Origin: a virus
IMG/VR virus record: IMGVR_UViG_3300021478_000118
Coordinates: 1-21,891 of that record
Direction: 5' to 3' (one strand)
DNA: 21,891 bases
Shown: positions 11,955 to 18,874 of the stretch, one piece after another
Layout: every line of letters begins with the position of its first letter
Numbering within the stretch: the first letter of the stretch is position 1
Position numbers and translations under genes: made by a program
The notes under the pieces: model-generated
What the model was told of the DNA's origin: nothing
Database searches by the model: none
Seen by the model: the letters and a program-made list of their open reading frames with translations, nothing else

Positions 11955-13541
11955 TCAGATCCTCTGCGTCTGGATCATCCAGGCCGTTTTGCGCATGAAG
12001 CTTTCGACGTCGACCTCGGTGGAGAAGGTGACGTGCTCCATGTTGACGGCCGGGCCTCGGAGGGCGGACGCCGGGGCGGGGGTTATGGCCTCGCCGGCGT
12101 GGGCGTAGACCAGCCCGGACTGGGTGATGAGCCCGCCTTGGGCCAGGTGCGGGATGTGGGGGACGCCGATGGTCTCGCCGCCGATATGAACGCCGAGAAT
12201 GTCGACCTTCGGCAGCGTGAAATGCAGCTGGTTCCACAGGTCGATGATGGCGTTGAGCACCGTTCTGAAGGCGCCGACGATCGAATCCCACATGTGCGCC
12301 GCCACCGAGGCGATACGGCCGGGCAGGGCGGTGAAAAACCCGACGAAACCGTCCCAGTGGCGGGTGATCTCTAGCACGGCGACGGCGAACGGGCCGAGGA
12401 GGATGGCCAGCAGCAGCGGCCAGTTGTTTTTGATCCAATCCCACACGTCCACGACGATCCGTTTCATGTTCGTCCAGATGGTGTTCCAGTTGCGGTAGAC
12501 GACGTAGGCGACGGCGCCCAACGCGGCGACGGCCAGGACGATCAGGCCGACGGTGGCGATCAGCGGCAGCGAGGCGGCGTCGGCGGTCACCGCGGCGGCG
12601 GCCTCGCCCTCGAGGGCGACCGATTGGGCTTCGGTGGCGACCGTCTGGGCGGCGGTGGCGGCGGTGGCCACCTCGGTGGTGGTCCTGAACGTACTCATCA
12701 CCGCGCCAGCCGTTTCGGTGAGCCCGCCGAGCAGGGTGGTGGCCGCCCCGGCGGCGGTGATAGCCGGCCCGTATTTCTGGCCGAACGACGCCGCGCTGTC
12801 CTCCACCGAGGTGGTCAGCGCCTTGATTTTGCCGCTGAAGGTGTCGGCCGCCGCCGACGCCTGGCCGGCGGTCACCTTCGCCAGGGCTTCGGTGGCGGTC
12901 TGGCCGGCGGCAGTCAGATGGGTGTGCTTGTCGACGACGATCCCGTACTCCTTGAGGAGTTTGGTGTTGCCGTTGTAGACCCGGCCCAGCTGGGTGGCCG
13001 CCGACGTCAGGTCTTCGTGTTTGGCGGCGGCCACGTTCGTAGCCGTGGACAGCAGGTCCAAAGCTTTGGTCGGGTCGTGGGTGGCCTGCGTCAGGACCCG
13101 GAGGGCGTCCTGGGTTTGGTTGGCGGTATCTCCGAACCGCTCCTGGTGTTTGATGGCCTCCTCGACCCGTTTCGAGTAGTCGTCGTAGCTGGCGCCGGTG
13201 GCGGCCACCGCCGCTTGTAGCTGCTGGTGGGCGGCCTGGTCTTTCGAGCCGAGGGCCTGTAACCCCAGGCCGACGCCGGCCACCGCACCGCCCACGCCGA
13301 GCATGACAGTGCCGATGGTCCGGCCGTGCTCGGCGATTTTGCCCATGGCCGCGTCGACGGAGGCCAACGAGTCGCCGAACGGGCCGAGCACCCCGGACTG
13401 GTTGAGGGTGCCGAGCACCGACGAGAAGGCGCCGTGCATGCGCGCTGCCGCGCTCTCGGCCGTTTTCGAGCTGGCAGTAAAGGCGGCGCCGAGCGCTTTG
13501 GCGTCGCCCAGGATACGGACGACTATCGACGGGCCGGCCAT
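11955..13541 (-). CDS. Tail tape measure protein
   Basis: This 528-residue tape measure protein sets tail length and helps DNA entry. The N-terminal third is helical (AAFTASSKTAESAAARMHGAF ... LTQATHDPTKALDLLSTATNVAAAKHEDLTSAATQLGRVYNG), typical of this family. Hydrophobic segments lie near 77-100 (VMLGVGGAVAGVGLGLQAL), 325-350 (LIATVGLIVLAVAALGAVAYVVY) and 372-392 (WPLLLAILLGPFAVAVLEI). The LAQGGLITQSGLVYAHAGEAITP block near the end is a common tape-measure C-terminal motif. At about 0.15 nm per residue the tail should be near 80 nm, short for a siphovirus and in keeping with the small genome. The gene follows the frameshifted chaperone genes by 4 bases, with AGGA before the ATG. Confidence 0.93.
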   Translation of the reverse strand: MAGPSIVVRILGDAKALGAAFTASSKTAESAAARMHGAFSSVLGTLNQSGVLGPFGDSLASVDAAMGKIAEHGRTIGTVMLGVGGAVAGVGLGLQALGSKDQAAHQQLQAAVAATGASYDDYSKRVEEAIKHQERFGDTANQTQDALRVLTQATHDPTKALDLLSTATNVAAAKHEDLTSAATQLGRVYNGNTKLLKEYGIVVDKHTHLTAAGQTATEALAKVTAGQASAAADTFSGKIKALTTSVEDSAASFGQKYGPAITAAGAATTLLGGLTETAGAVMSTFRTTTEVATAATAAQTVATEAQSVALEGEAAAAVTADAASLPLIATVGLIVLAVAALGAVAYVVYRNWNTIWTNMKRIVVDVWDWIKNNWPLLLAILLGPFAVAVLEITRHWDGFVGFFTALPGRIASVAAHMWDSIVGAFRTVLNAIIDLWNQLHFTLPKVDILGVHIGGETIGVPHIPHLAQGGLITQSGLVYAHAGEAITPAPASALRGPAVNMEHVTFSTEVDVESFMRKTAWMIQTQRI

Positions 13542-13545
13542 GGTC

Positions 13546-13961
13546 CTACCGCCGCGACCGGTTGGCCTGGTTTATGGCCTCAGCCTGGGCTTGCATGTGG
13601 CAGACCATGGCGTCGAAGGTTTCGTCATCCAGGGCGTCCATCTCGGCCGGGGTTATCCGGAAGTACCCGCAAAAGGCGGCGACGCCGTCGGCGAGCTGCC
13701 GGCGGTAGGGTCCACCTCGGCGACGTCCACCTCCACGTCGTAGGCGTGCAACCACAGGCTGGTCGTGTCATAAGCCGGAAAGTCGCGCAACAGCGCCCGG
13801 AAGGCAATCACCCGGAACGGCTGGGTTTCCATGACGTCTTTGAACAACATGGCCGGCTCGGCGTGGGCGATCAGGTCGCACAGCCGCTGGCTGGGCATCC
13901 GCCGGGTGAACGCCCCCGACACGGTCATGGTCGACGGGAGCGCCCCGTTGGTCTCAGTCAT
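13546..13961 (-). CDS. Tail assembly chaperone GT fusion, by predicted -1 frameshift
   Basis: The second chaperone has no credible start of its own. Its frame (open from about 13755 to the stop at 13546) overlaps the end of the first chaperone and lies in the -1 frame. Its conserved part reads FCGYFRITPAEMDALDDETFDAMVCHMQAQAEAINQANR. A -1 slip gives a product of 138 residues. Two slip candidates keep base pairing: C-CCT at 13710-13707 (inside GGACCCT) and T-TTT at 13674-13671 (CCTTTTG). Neither is a perfect XXXYYYZ heptamer. The fusion protein guides tube subunits onto the tape measure, which is coded 4 bases downstream. The arrangement matches the lambda G/GT system. Confidence 0.75.
13653..13961 (-). 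CDS. Tail assembly chaperone G
   Basis: This is a 102-residue protein between the tail-tube genes and the tape measure gene: GAFTRRMPSQRLCDLIAHAEPAMLFKDVMETQPFRVIAFRALLRDFPAYD, then an acidic VEVDVAEVD segment. The last 20 residues (PTAGSSPTASPPFAGTSG) are low complexity, as expected beyond a frameshift point. ATG 13961 overlaps the preceding stop by 8 bases. With the T frame it makes the usual pair of chaperones for tail tube assembly; neither is normally found in the finished virion. Confidence 0.82.
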   Translation of the reverse strand: MTETNGALPSTMTVSGAFTRRMPSQRLCDLIAHAEPAMLFKDVMETQPFRVIAFRALLRDFPAYDTTSLWLHAYDVEVDVAEVDPTAGSSPTASPPFAGTSG

Positions 13962-14412
13962 GGACGGCGGCCGGGTCGGAGGTGGTGTTGGTCCATACCC
14001 GCCCAGAGCCGAACATCTCGTCGAGGGCGCGGGTGTAGGCGGCGGCGGCGGCGGGGGAAAGGTCGGCGGCGGCCGGGAACAGGTACCGACCCGACCGGAT
14101 GTACGGGCGGTTCGAGTCGTGCGGTCGGCGGCGGGTGCCGCCGAACTCGACCCAGCCGGCGTACGGCACCGATTTGGAACCCATGCGCACCGCGGCGCCC
14201 GACTTGTAGGCCGACGCCCGCAGCGACCCGGCCAGCCGGCCCGACCCTCCGGTTGGCAGCCGGGCTCGGGTGGCCGGCACGACCGGCTCGACGGCGGCGT
14301 ACCCGGCCCGTTTCATGGCGTTGAACAGCGGTCCGGACTCGTCGGCGGCCAGCCGGTTAAGATCCCGTTTCAGCGCGGCCAGGCCGCCGATGACGACCAG
14401 GTTTTGGGCCAT
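13954..14412 (-). CDS. HK97 gp10-like neck or tail-completion protein
   Basis: This is a 152-residue basic protein: GLAALKRDLNRLAADESGPLFNAMKRAGYAAVEPVVPATRARLPTGGSGRLAGSLRASAYKSGAAVRMGSKSVPYAGWVEFGG, the typical gp10-like pattern (P-x-GRLAGSLR ... VPYAGWVEFGG). Such proteins sit at the head-tail interface. ATG 14412 overlaps the upstream stop by one base (TGATG). The frame extends 7 codons further, but those lie inside the major tail gene. In this phage the gene follows the major tail protein; in many relatives it precedes it. Confidence 0.8.
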   Translation of the reverse strand: MAQNLVVIGGLAALKRDLNRLAADESGPLFNAMKRAGYAAVEPVVPATRARLPTGGSGRLAGSLRASAYKSGAAVRMGSKSVPYAGWVEFGGTRRRPHDSNRPYIRSGRYLFPAAADLSPAAAAAYTRALDEMFGSGRVWTNTTSDPAAVHD

Positions 14413-15107
14413 CAGGCTTTGCCGGCCGCCCACGCCGACGACGTCCAGTGGGCGGCGAGCAGATCAGCGGTGATTACATACTGGCCGGTCGCCCACGCCG
14501 TCGACGGTGACGCGGTGATGCCGGTGAGGGCGGCCAGGTTGGCGGGCACGTTTGCCCCCGACGGGGTGTAATAGCCGGGCGCCCCCGAGGTGGCGCCGGT
14601 GGCGGCCACGGCGCCGGTGTCAATGTTCGGCGGGGCGGTCAGGTTCCAGTCGATGGCCACCTCGGCGGCGGTGCCGGCGTCACCGACGATCAGCTCGAAC
14701 GGCTGGGGGATGGCGTACCCGGAGATGACCGGGTTGGTGGCCGACTGCGCCCTCGACGAATATGGGCGGGCCTTCCAGACGGCCGGCTGCCCGCTGGCCA
14801 CATAGGCGTTATAGGCGGCGTTCAACGTCTGATATACCGCGCCCGAATCGAAGCTTTGATAGAACGTGACCCGCAAATGCCATTTGGTCACCCCCGGATA
14901 GTCGGTCTCCGAGCAGAACGTGGTAACGGTCACCGGCTTATTCTCCGGGAACGCCGCCTCCAGATGTTTGACCAGGCAGCGCAGATTGACGCCGGTCAAC
15001 TCGAAATAGCAGTCGTTGAGGATCAGCGGCGACGCCACCGGGGCGACCGGGTCGCCGGTAAAGAACGGGGTGACCTCCTCGGGCGGGTCGATGGTGGTGT
15101 TAGCCAT
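14412..15107 (-). CDS. Major tail tube protein
   Basis: This is a 231-residue protein. The order (terminator-like gene, this gene, chaperones, tape measure) and a strong GAAGGAG 7 bases before the ATG, suited to a highly made protein, point to the tail tube subunit. The body (DCYFELTGVNLRCLVKHLEAAFPENKPVTVTTFCSETDYPGVTKWHLRVTFYQSF) fits a beta-sandwich tube fold. The last 50 residues (GYYTPSGANVPANLAALTGITASPSTAWATGQYVITADL...HWTSSAWAAG) are a small separable module seen at the ends of several actinophage structural proteins, perhaps surface-exposed on the tube. Confidence 0.8.
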   Translation of the reverse strand: MANTTIDPPEEVTPFFTGDPVAPVASPLILNDCYFELTGVNLRCLVKHLEAAFPENKPVTVTTFCSETDYPGVTKWHLRVTFYQSFDSGAVYQTLNAAYNAYVASGQPAVWKARPYSSRAQSATNPVISGYAIPQPFELIVGDAGTAAEVAIDWNLTAPPNIDTGAVAATGATSGAPGYYTPSGANVPANLAALTGITASPSTAWATGQYVITADLLAAHWTSSAWAAGKA

Positions 15108-15122
15108 GGGCGGGTCTCCTTC

Positions 15123-15518
15123 TTACATTCGGATTTCGAGGATCAGATCGGCGGTCAGGTAGTCGGCGCCGGCCACGTTGATCACCCGCCAGTTTCTTTG
15201 TTCGGTGGCGTCGATGTTCTGGATCACGCCGCCCAACGTCGGGTCGGCGGGCAGGCTGTCGGAGGCCAGGTCGAGAAGCTGGTCGACGGTGTCGACGTCT
15301 TCCATCCCGGCCGCGCAGATCAGCGGGACAGTGGCCAGGTCGATCCCGAACGCCGGCCCGCCGTAGACGACGGTTTGGGGGTGGGCGACGATGTAGGCGG
15401 GCACGTTGAACGTGGCCGGCGGCCGGTCGAAGATCGACGGCGACGGGCTATCAGCCGCGGTCGCCGCGGTGAGAGTGTTGACGATCGCCGTCGCGGCGGC
15501 AGCGCGATCCCAGCTCAC
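15123..15518 (-). CDS. Probable tail terminator protein
   Basis: This is a 131-residue protein located between the connector and the tube gene, where HK97-like phages code for the tail terminator. It begins with helical AAAATAIVNTLTAATAA, has a beta-rich middle (NVPAYIVAHPQTVVYGG...TVPLICAAG), then DVDTVDQLLDLASDSLPADPTLGGVIQNIDATEQRNWRVINVAGADYLTADLILEIRM. The final strand, A-x-LILEI, is usual for the family. The start is GTG 15518 in a GTGA overlap. The call rests on position plus pattern. Confidence 0.65.
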   Translation of the reverse strand: MSWDRAAAATAIVNTLTAATAADSPSPSIFDRPPATFNVPAYIVAHPQTVVYGGPAFGIDLATVPLICAAGMEDVDTVDQLLDLASDSLPADPTLGGVIQNIDATEQRNWRVINVAGADYLTADLILEIRM

Positions 15519-15883
15519 CCGAACACCAGCCGCGAGCAGGCCGCGTAGAGGGCTTCGACGTCGGCGTCGGTGCGGCCGACCCGGATGGCGCCCATGTCCC
15601 CGAACCCGATAGTGCCGTCGATGGAATCACGCCGGCGGTACAGGCGGGCGGCGTGAATCAGCGCGGCTTCGTGGGCGGCGTCCGGCAGGATCGTCGTGTC
15701 CGGCGGGTACACCGGAACGTAAGTGAGGCTGCCGTCCGGGTTGGTGGTGATGGTGAACCCGACCCGGCGGGTGCCGTAGTCGACCGCGGCGGCCAGCGCG
15801 GTCTGGATGACGGCGTCCTCGGTCGCGTCGGGCTGCAAACGCAAAAGTTTTCGGACCTCGGCCAGATTCGGCCAGGACGCCAT
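15515..15883 (-). CDS. Head-tail connector (adaptor, gp6-like)
   Basis: This is a 122-residue protein: WPNLAEVRKLLRLQPDATEDAVIQTALAAAVDYGTRRVGF ... PDAAHEAALIHAARLYRRRDSIDGTIGFGDMGAIRVGRTDADVEALYAACSRLVFG. The RLYRRRDSIDG-x-x-GF-x-DMGAIRVGR core is characteristic of actinobacteriophage head-to-tail connectors that dock under the portal. The ATG overlaps the stop of the 29-residue microprotein by one base (TGATG), and its end overlaps the terminator gene in GTGA, so the neck genes are a coupled string. Confidence 0.82.
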   Translation of the reverse strand: MASWPNLAEVRKLLRLQPDATEDAVIQTALAAAVDYGTRRVGFTITTNPDGSLTYVPVYPPDTTILPDAAHEAALIHAARLYRRRDSIDGTIGFGDMGAIRVGRTDADVEALYAACSRLVFG

Positions 15884-15972
15884 CAGCCGCGCTGCCCCAG
15901 GATCCGCAACAACGCGGCGAGGGCGATAACCCCGACCTCTATCAGCAGCACTATCGACTGGGTGTTATCCAT
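15883..15972 (-). CDS. 29-residue single-pass membrane microprotein
   Basis: This short gene codes for a polar start MDNTQS, a hydrophobic helix IVLLIEVGVIALAALLRILG and a short basic end. It has AAAGG 8 bases before the ATG and ends in TGATG, sharing a base with the connector start, so it fits the operon precisely. Its role is unknown; a small membrane or virion-associated peptide is plausible. It is below the usual length cut-off and easily missed. Confidence 0.55.
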   Translation of the reverse strand: MDNTQSIVLLIEVGVIALAALLRILGQRG

Positions 15973-15982
15973 TAGCTGGCCT

Positions 15983-16402
15983 TTACGTGAACGTGAACGG
16001 CAAGGCGCCCGAGGTGCCGCCGTCGCCTTGCACTCGGATCTGGACCGTCGACGCCGACGTCTCGAGGTCGGGCCGAGACGTGTACTGCAGGTGGGTGGCG
16101 TCGAGATAGAACGTCGCCCGGGGTGTGGCGTCGGCGTAGATGGTGCAGCTGGTGTCGAACCCGGAGCCGGCCACGTCGATAGTGGTGGGGGTGCTCCCGG
16201 CCGCCAGGCTGTTCGGCGTGATCGAGGCGAGAACCGGCGCCGAGCCGGCCGGTGGTGTGACCACCCGCCGGCACATCACCACGGCGTTGTTGCCCTGGCG
16301 GGCGAGGGTGCTGATCGGCTCCCAGCCGGCCGGGATGATCACCGGGTCGTCGGGCAGGATCGGCAGCAGTACCTGGTGGGCCATGATCTCGTAGTTAGAC
16401 AT
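15983..16402 (-). CDS. IPT/TIG Ig-like domain protein, probable capsid decoration protein (second copy)
   Basis: This 139-residue protein starts at ATG 16402 (MSNYEIMAHQVLLPILPDD). The N-terminal 50 residues are a separate small segment (AGWEPISTLARQGNNAVVMCRRVV). From about residue 68 there is an Ig-like fold: PVLASITPNSLAAGSTPTTIDVAGSGFDTSCTIYAD ... VQIRVQGDGGTSGALPFTF, the IPT/TIG signature (P-x-S-x-x-AG-x-x-x-T-x-x-x-x-GSGF). Such domains on phage heads and tails contact cell-surface sugars or stabilise the shell. It follows a second IPT/TIG protein with an 8-base overlap; the two look like diverged relatives. Confidence 0.65.
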   Translation of the reverse strand: MSNYEIMAHQVLLPILPDDPVIIPAGWEPISTLARQGNNAVVMCRRVVTPPAGSAPVLASITPNSLAAGSTPTTIDVAGSGFDTSCTIYADATPRATFYLDATHLQYTSRPDLETSASTVQIRVQGDGGTSGALPFTFT

Positions 16403-16808
16403 AGGCGTAGCCGTTGGTGACGGTGACGTTGCCGCGGGGATTGAGCACAACCACATTCACCGGGCCGGCGCTCTTAGCCGGGGTGAGACAGGTGAGCACC
16501 GAATCGGAGTTGACCAGGAACCCGGTGGCGGCCGTGCCGCCGAACGTGACGCCGGTCGAGCCGATCAGCCCGGACCCGTTGATCGTCACGCCGGTGGAAC
16601 CGGCGGTGGTCCCCGAGGTGGGGGTGATGTTGTCCACCTCGGGGAGTGCCAGCAGGCTGGCCCACTGGTCTTTGCGGACCAGCAGGGTGTTCGAGCCAGG
16701 GTGGTACCCCCACGACCCTGGCTTGGCCAGGGCGGCGGCGAGCTCGGTGCCCGGGGAGGTGGTGGTCGCCACTCCCCAGGAGCCGGCTGGTTTGATCGAC
16801 CAGGCCAC
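16395..16808 (-). CDS. IPT/TIG Ig-like domain protein, probable capsid decoration protein (first copy)
   Basis: This is a 137-residue protein from GTG 16808, five bases after the capsid stop. The N-terminal part reads SWGVATTTSPGTELAAALAKPGSWGYHPGSNTLLVRKDQW, a binding or anchoring segment. From about residue 58 an Ig-like IPT/TIG domain follows: DNITPTSGTTAGSTGVTINGSGLIGSTGVTFGGTAATGFLVNSDSVLTCLTPAKSAGPVNVVVLNPRGNVTVTNGYAY. Position immediately behind the major capsid gene suggests a shell decoration protein. The frame stays open far upstream, but only as antisense-like Arg-rich noise inside the capsid gene. Confidence 0.65.
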   Translation of the reverse strand: MAWSIKPAGSWGVATTTSPGTELAAALAKPGSWGYHPGSNTLLVRKDQWASLLALPEVDNITPTSGTTAGSTGVTINGSGLIGSTGVTFGGTAATGFLVNSDSVLTCLTPAKSAGPVNVVVLNPRGNVTVTNGYAYV

Positions 16809-16813
16809 CGGAC

Positions 16814-18136
16814 CTACTTGCCGGCCTTCGGTTTGTCGTTCGCTTCCTCTTCCAAGTTGGCGTCGACCGGCGGCAGATCCAACGCGGTAGGCATGCCGGC
16901 GGGGGCGGTCAGCCCGACGATGCCGGTGGCGGACAGGGTGCCGAAGGCGACGTAGCCGCCGTAGGCCACCTGCACGCCCAGGATCGACGGTTCGATCACC
17001 GACAGCAGCCCGATGATCTCCTCGTACACCTCGTACAGGCTGGAATTGCCGACGAAACAGGTACCGGCCGCGAAGGTGGGCACGACGATGCGGGGCACGC
17101 CGAGCAGGTCGCCGCGGAAAGAGGCCAGCTCGGAGGTGCCGGGGGCGCCCATCTCGGCGGTGGTGTCCTGGGGTAGCACGATGCGGGCCACGTCGACCAG
17201 CGACCCGAGGGCGGCCCACACGTCGAGGGAACACCAGATCCGGTCGGGCATCATGAACGACGCCTGGTAGGCGTGCATGGCCGCGGTGTAGAGGGCCAGC
17301 GTCCAGCCTTTGAGGTCGTTGGTGGCGACCACCACGGCGGTGGCGGTGGAGGCGGCTTTGAAGGCGGCGGCCACCGCGGTCTCGGTTTGCACCGCGTACA
17401 CGTTGGCCAGGTCCCGGATGAGGATGTCCCACGCCCCCGGCGAGGTCCAGTCGATGTCCTGGCGGGAGATGTCGACGGTGCCGCCGTAGGTGGCCTTCGT
17501 GAAGGACACCGGGCTAATCGTCATCTTCTGCGACGACAGCTGCGTTTTCTCGCCCGACTGGACGCCAACGGTGGTGTGCTGGGTGATCTTCGGGCGAGAA
17601 AACGTAGAACCGGGGATACCGGCCAAAGGTTTGGCGCCCAGGCTCGAGATCAGCGGTCGGTTGGCGTCGATGAGGTTGACGACCTGGCCGACGATCGGGG
17701 TGGGCAGGATGCCGGTGGTGTCGGTGGTTTTCTGGTCGGCGACGACGCGCATCTGGGTGATGCGGGCCAGGGCGGCCGGGTCGGGGTCGGAGTGGATGCC
17801 GCGGGCTTTGATCAGGTCGACCACGTACTCGCCGGCCGAGCGGTACTGCGGGGTCTGGTCGTTGCCGCCGACCTTGCGGGGCCCGGCCGCCAAACCTTGT
17901 GGGCGGGGCAGGGCGCCTACTGCGGCTTCGTGCGAGCTGCGGAGTTTTTCGAACTCCTCGAGCGGGCCGATCTGGGCGTTCAGTTCGCCGATGCGCTGGC
18001 GGGCGGCGTCCAGGTTGGCGGTTTCGGCGTCGACCAGATCCCGGCCCTCATTTTCGACGCGGTCGAGGGTCTGGTCGATGAAGGTGATCTGCTCCTGGCG
18101 TTGGACGAGCAGACGGTCGAGTACGGCGTTGGACAT
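16814..18136 (-). CDS. Major capsid protein, HK97 fold
   Basis: This is a 440-residue HK97-fold capsid protein. Residues 1 to about 75 are a charged coiled coil (LVQRQEQITFIDQTLDRVENEGRDLVDAETANLDAARQRIGELNAQI), the delta or scaffold domain removed by the protease during maturation. The fold proper follows from about residue 95: GILPTPIVGQVVNLIDANRPLISSLGAKPLAG, then the P-domain spine helix DLANVYAVQTETAVAAAFKAA and late strands DLLGVPRIVVPTFAAGTCFVGNSS. A charged C-terminal tail (LEEEANDKPKAGK) may anchor partners. GAGGTG lies about 7 bases before the ATG. The gene follows the protease after a 135-base gap. Confidence 0.93.
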   Translation of the reverse strand: MSNAVLDRLLVQRQEQITFIDQTLDRVENEGRDLVDAETANLDAARQRIGELNAQIGPLEEFEKLRSSHEAAVGALPRPQGLAAGPRKVGGNDQTPQYRSAGEYVVDLIKARGIHSDPDPAALARITQMRVVADQKTTDTTGILPTPIVGQVVNLIDANRPLISSLGAKPLAGIPGSTFSRPKITQHTTVGVQSGEKTQLSSQKMTISPVSFTKATYGGTVDISRQDIDWTSPGAWDILIRDLANVYAVQTETAVAAAFKAASTATAVVVATNDLKGWTLALYTAAMHAYQASFMMPDRIWCSLDVWAALGSLVDVARIVLPQDTTAEMGAPGTSELASFRGDLLGVPRIVVPTFAAGTCFVGNSSLYEVYEEIIGLLSVIEPSILGVQVAYGGYVAFGTLSATGIVGLTAPAGMPTALDLPPVDANLEEEANDKPKAGK

Positions 18137-18271
18137 TCGGGCACCTCGTTTCGGACGGGTTGATCCTTGGCAGACGGTGGTGCCTCGGGTGCCCCTGTCC
18201 CGTGGTGCCCAGGTGAGCCCGTGGGGGCTCGGCGTGGGTCCGGCGGCGGTGCGGCGCGGGTCCGGCGGTCC
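18137..18271 (-). promoter_or_regulatory. Protease-capsid intergenic region with stem-loop
   Basis: This is the largest gap in the structural operon. It holds a 6-bp stem with a 4-base loop (GAGCCC at 18215-18220 with GGGCTC at 18225-18230) and two direct copies of GGGTCCGGCGG (18236-18246 and 18258-18268). It may raise capsid expression by RNA processing or an internal promoter; no clear promoter boxes are seen. Confidence 0.35.
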
Positions 18272-18874
18272 TCAGCCGGGAAGGTTAGCCCGCTCGGCCT
18301 GCCACACCTGGCGATAGGCGTGCAGCCGGGACTGGGCCACCTTCCGGCGGTAGTCGCGGACCAATGTCACCTGGGCGTCCGCGTAGGCCGGGGTGGGCAC
18401 GATGCTGGTTTCGACCAGGCGGGCCTCGATGCGGGTGATGCGGTCCATGTGGTCCTCGCCCAAATCCGGGTTGTAGTCGCCGGCCAGTTCCGGCACAGAG
18501 CGGACGTCGACGAACCCGATCGACAGGAACCCGAGTTCGCCGGATTTGGCCATGGCCGCGGCCCGCTGGGCGTTCGGGCTGTCGTTCAGCTGCCAGGAGC
18601 CGTACAGGCCGTCGTCCTTCGACTGCCAGCGGGTGGCGAGCCCGATCGGCCACAGATCGTCGCGGCCGTGGAACAGCATCAGCGGCAGCGCCGCCGCCGT
18701 CTCGCGGATCGATTTGGCGAACGCCCCCGGCTTGAACTGCTCCAGGTAGGGGCCGACGTTCGCCCACGTGTTATACGGCACCGCCCGCCCTTCGAGGCGG
18801 GTGAACCGGCCGACCGACTCGACCGCGTCGTGGCGGAACTCGAACACCGACCGTTCGGTCGTGGCGGCGATCAT
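18272..18874 (-). CDS. HK97-family prohead protease
   Basis: This is a 200-residue serine protease of the HK97 gp4 (U35) family that trims the capsid delta domain during head maturation. The probable catalytic set is H69 in LMLFHGRD, S118 in GFLSIGF and a glutamate in VETSIVPTPAY (E155). Spacing is close to that of HK97 gp4. ATG 18874 overlaps the portal stop in ATGA, with AGGAGG about 10 bases upstream. Size and position between portal and capsid are standard. Confidence 0.92.
   Translation of the reverse strand: MIAATTERSVFEFRHDAVESVGRFTRLEGRAVPYNTWANVGPYLEQFKPGAFAKSIRETAAALPLMLFHGRDDLWPIGLATRWQSKDDGLYGSWQLNDSPNAQRAAAMAKSGELGFLSIGFVDVRSVPELAGDYNPDLGEDHMDRITRIEARLVETSIVPTPAYADAQVTLVRDYRRKVAQSRLHAYRQVWQAERANLPG

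Noticed and set aside
11074-12444. 456-codon minus-strand frame overlapping the tape measure and Dit-like genes
   Set aside because: The Arg/His-rich product is typical of an out-of-frame reading of GC-rich genes. It crosses two well-supported genes and has no ribosome site.
16809-17432. Upstream extension of the first IPT/TIG gene into the capsid gene
   Set aside because: The extra 208 codons give an Arg/Gly/His-rich sequence that is an out-of-frame reading of the capsid gene. GTG 16808 is the natural start.
18236-18268. Two copies of GGGTCCGGCGG, 22 bases apart, before the capsid gene
   Set aside because: They are short and made of common GC-rich words with no linked signal, so I did not treat them as operators or iterons on their own.
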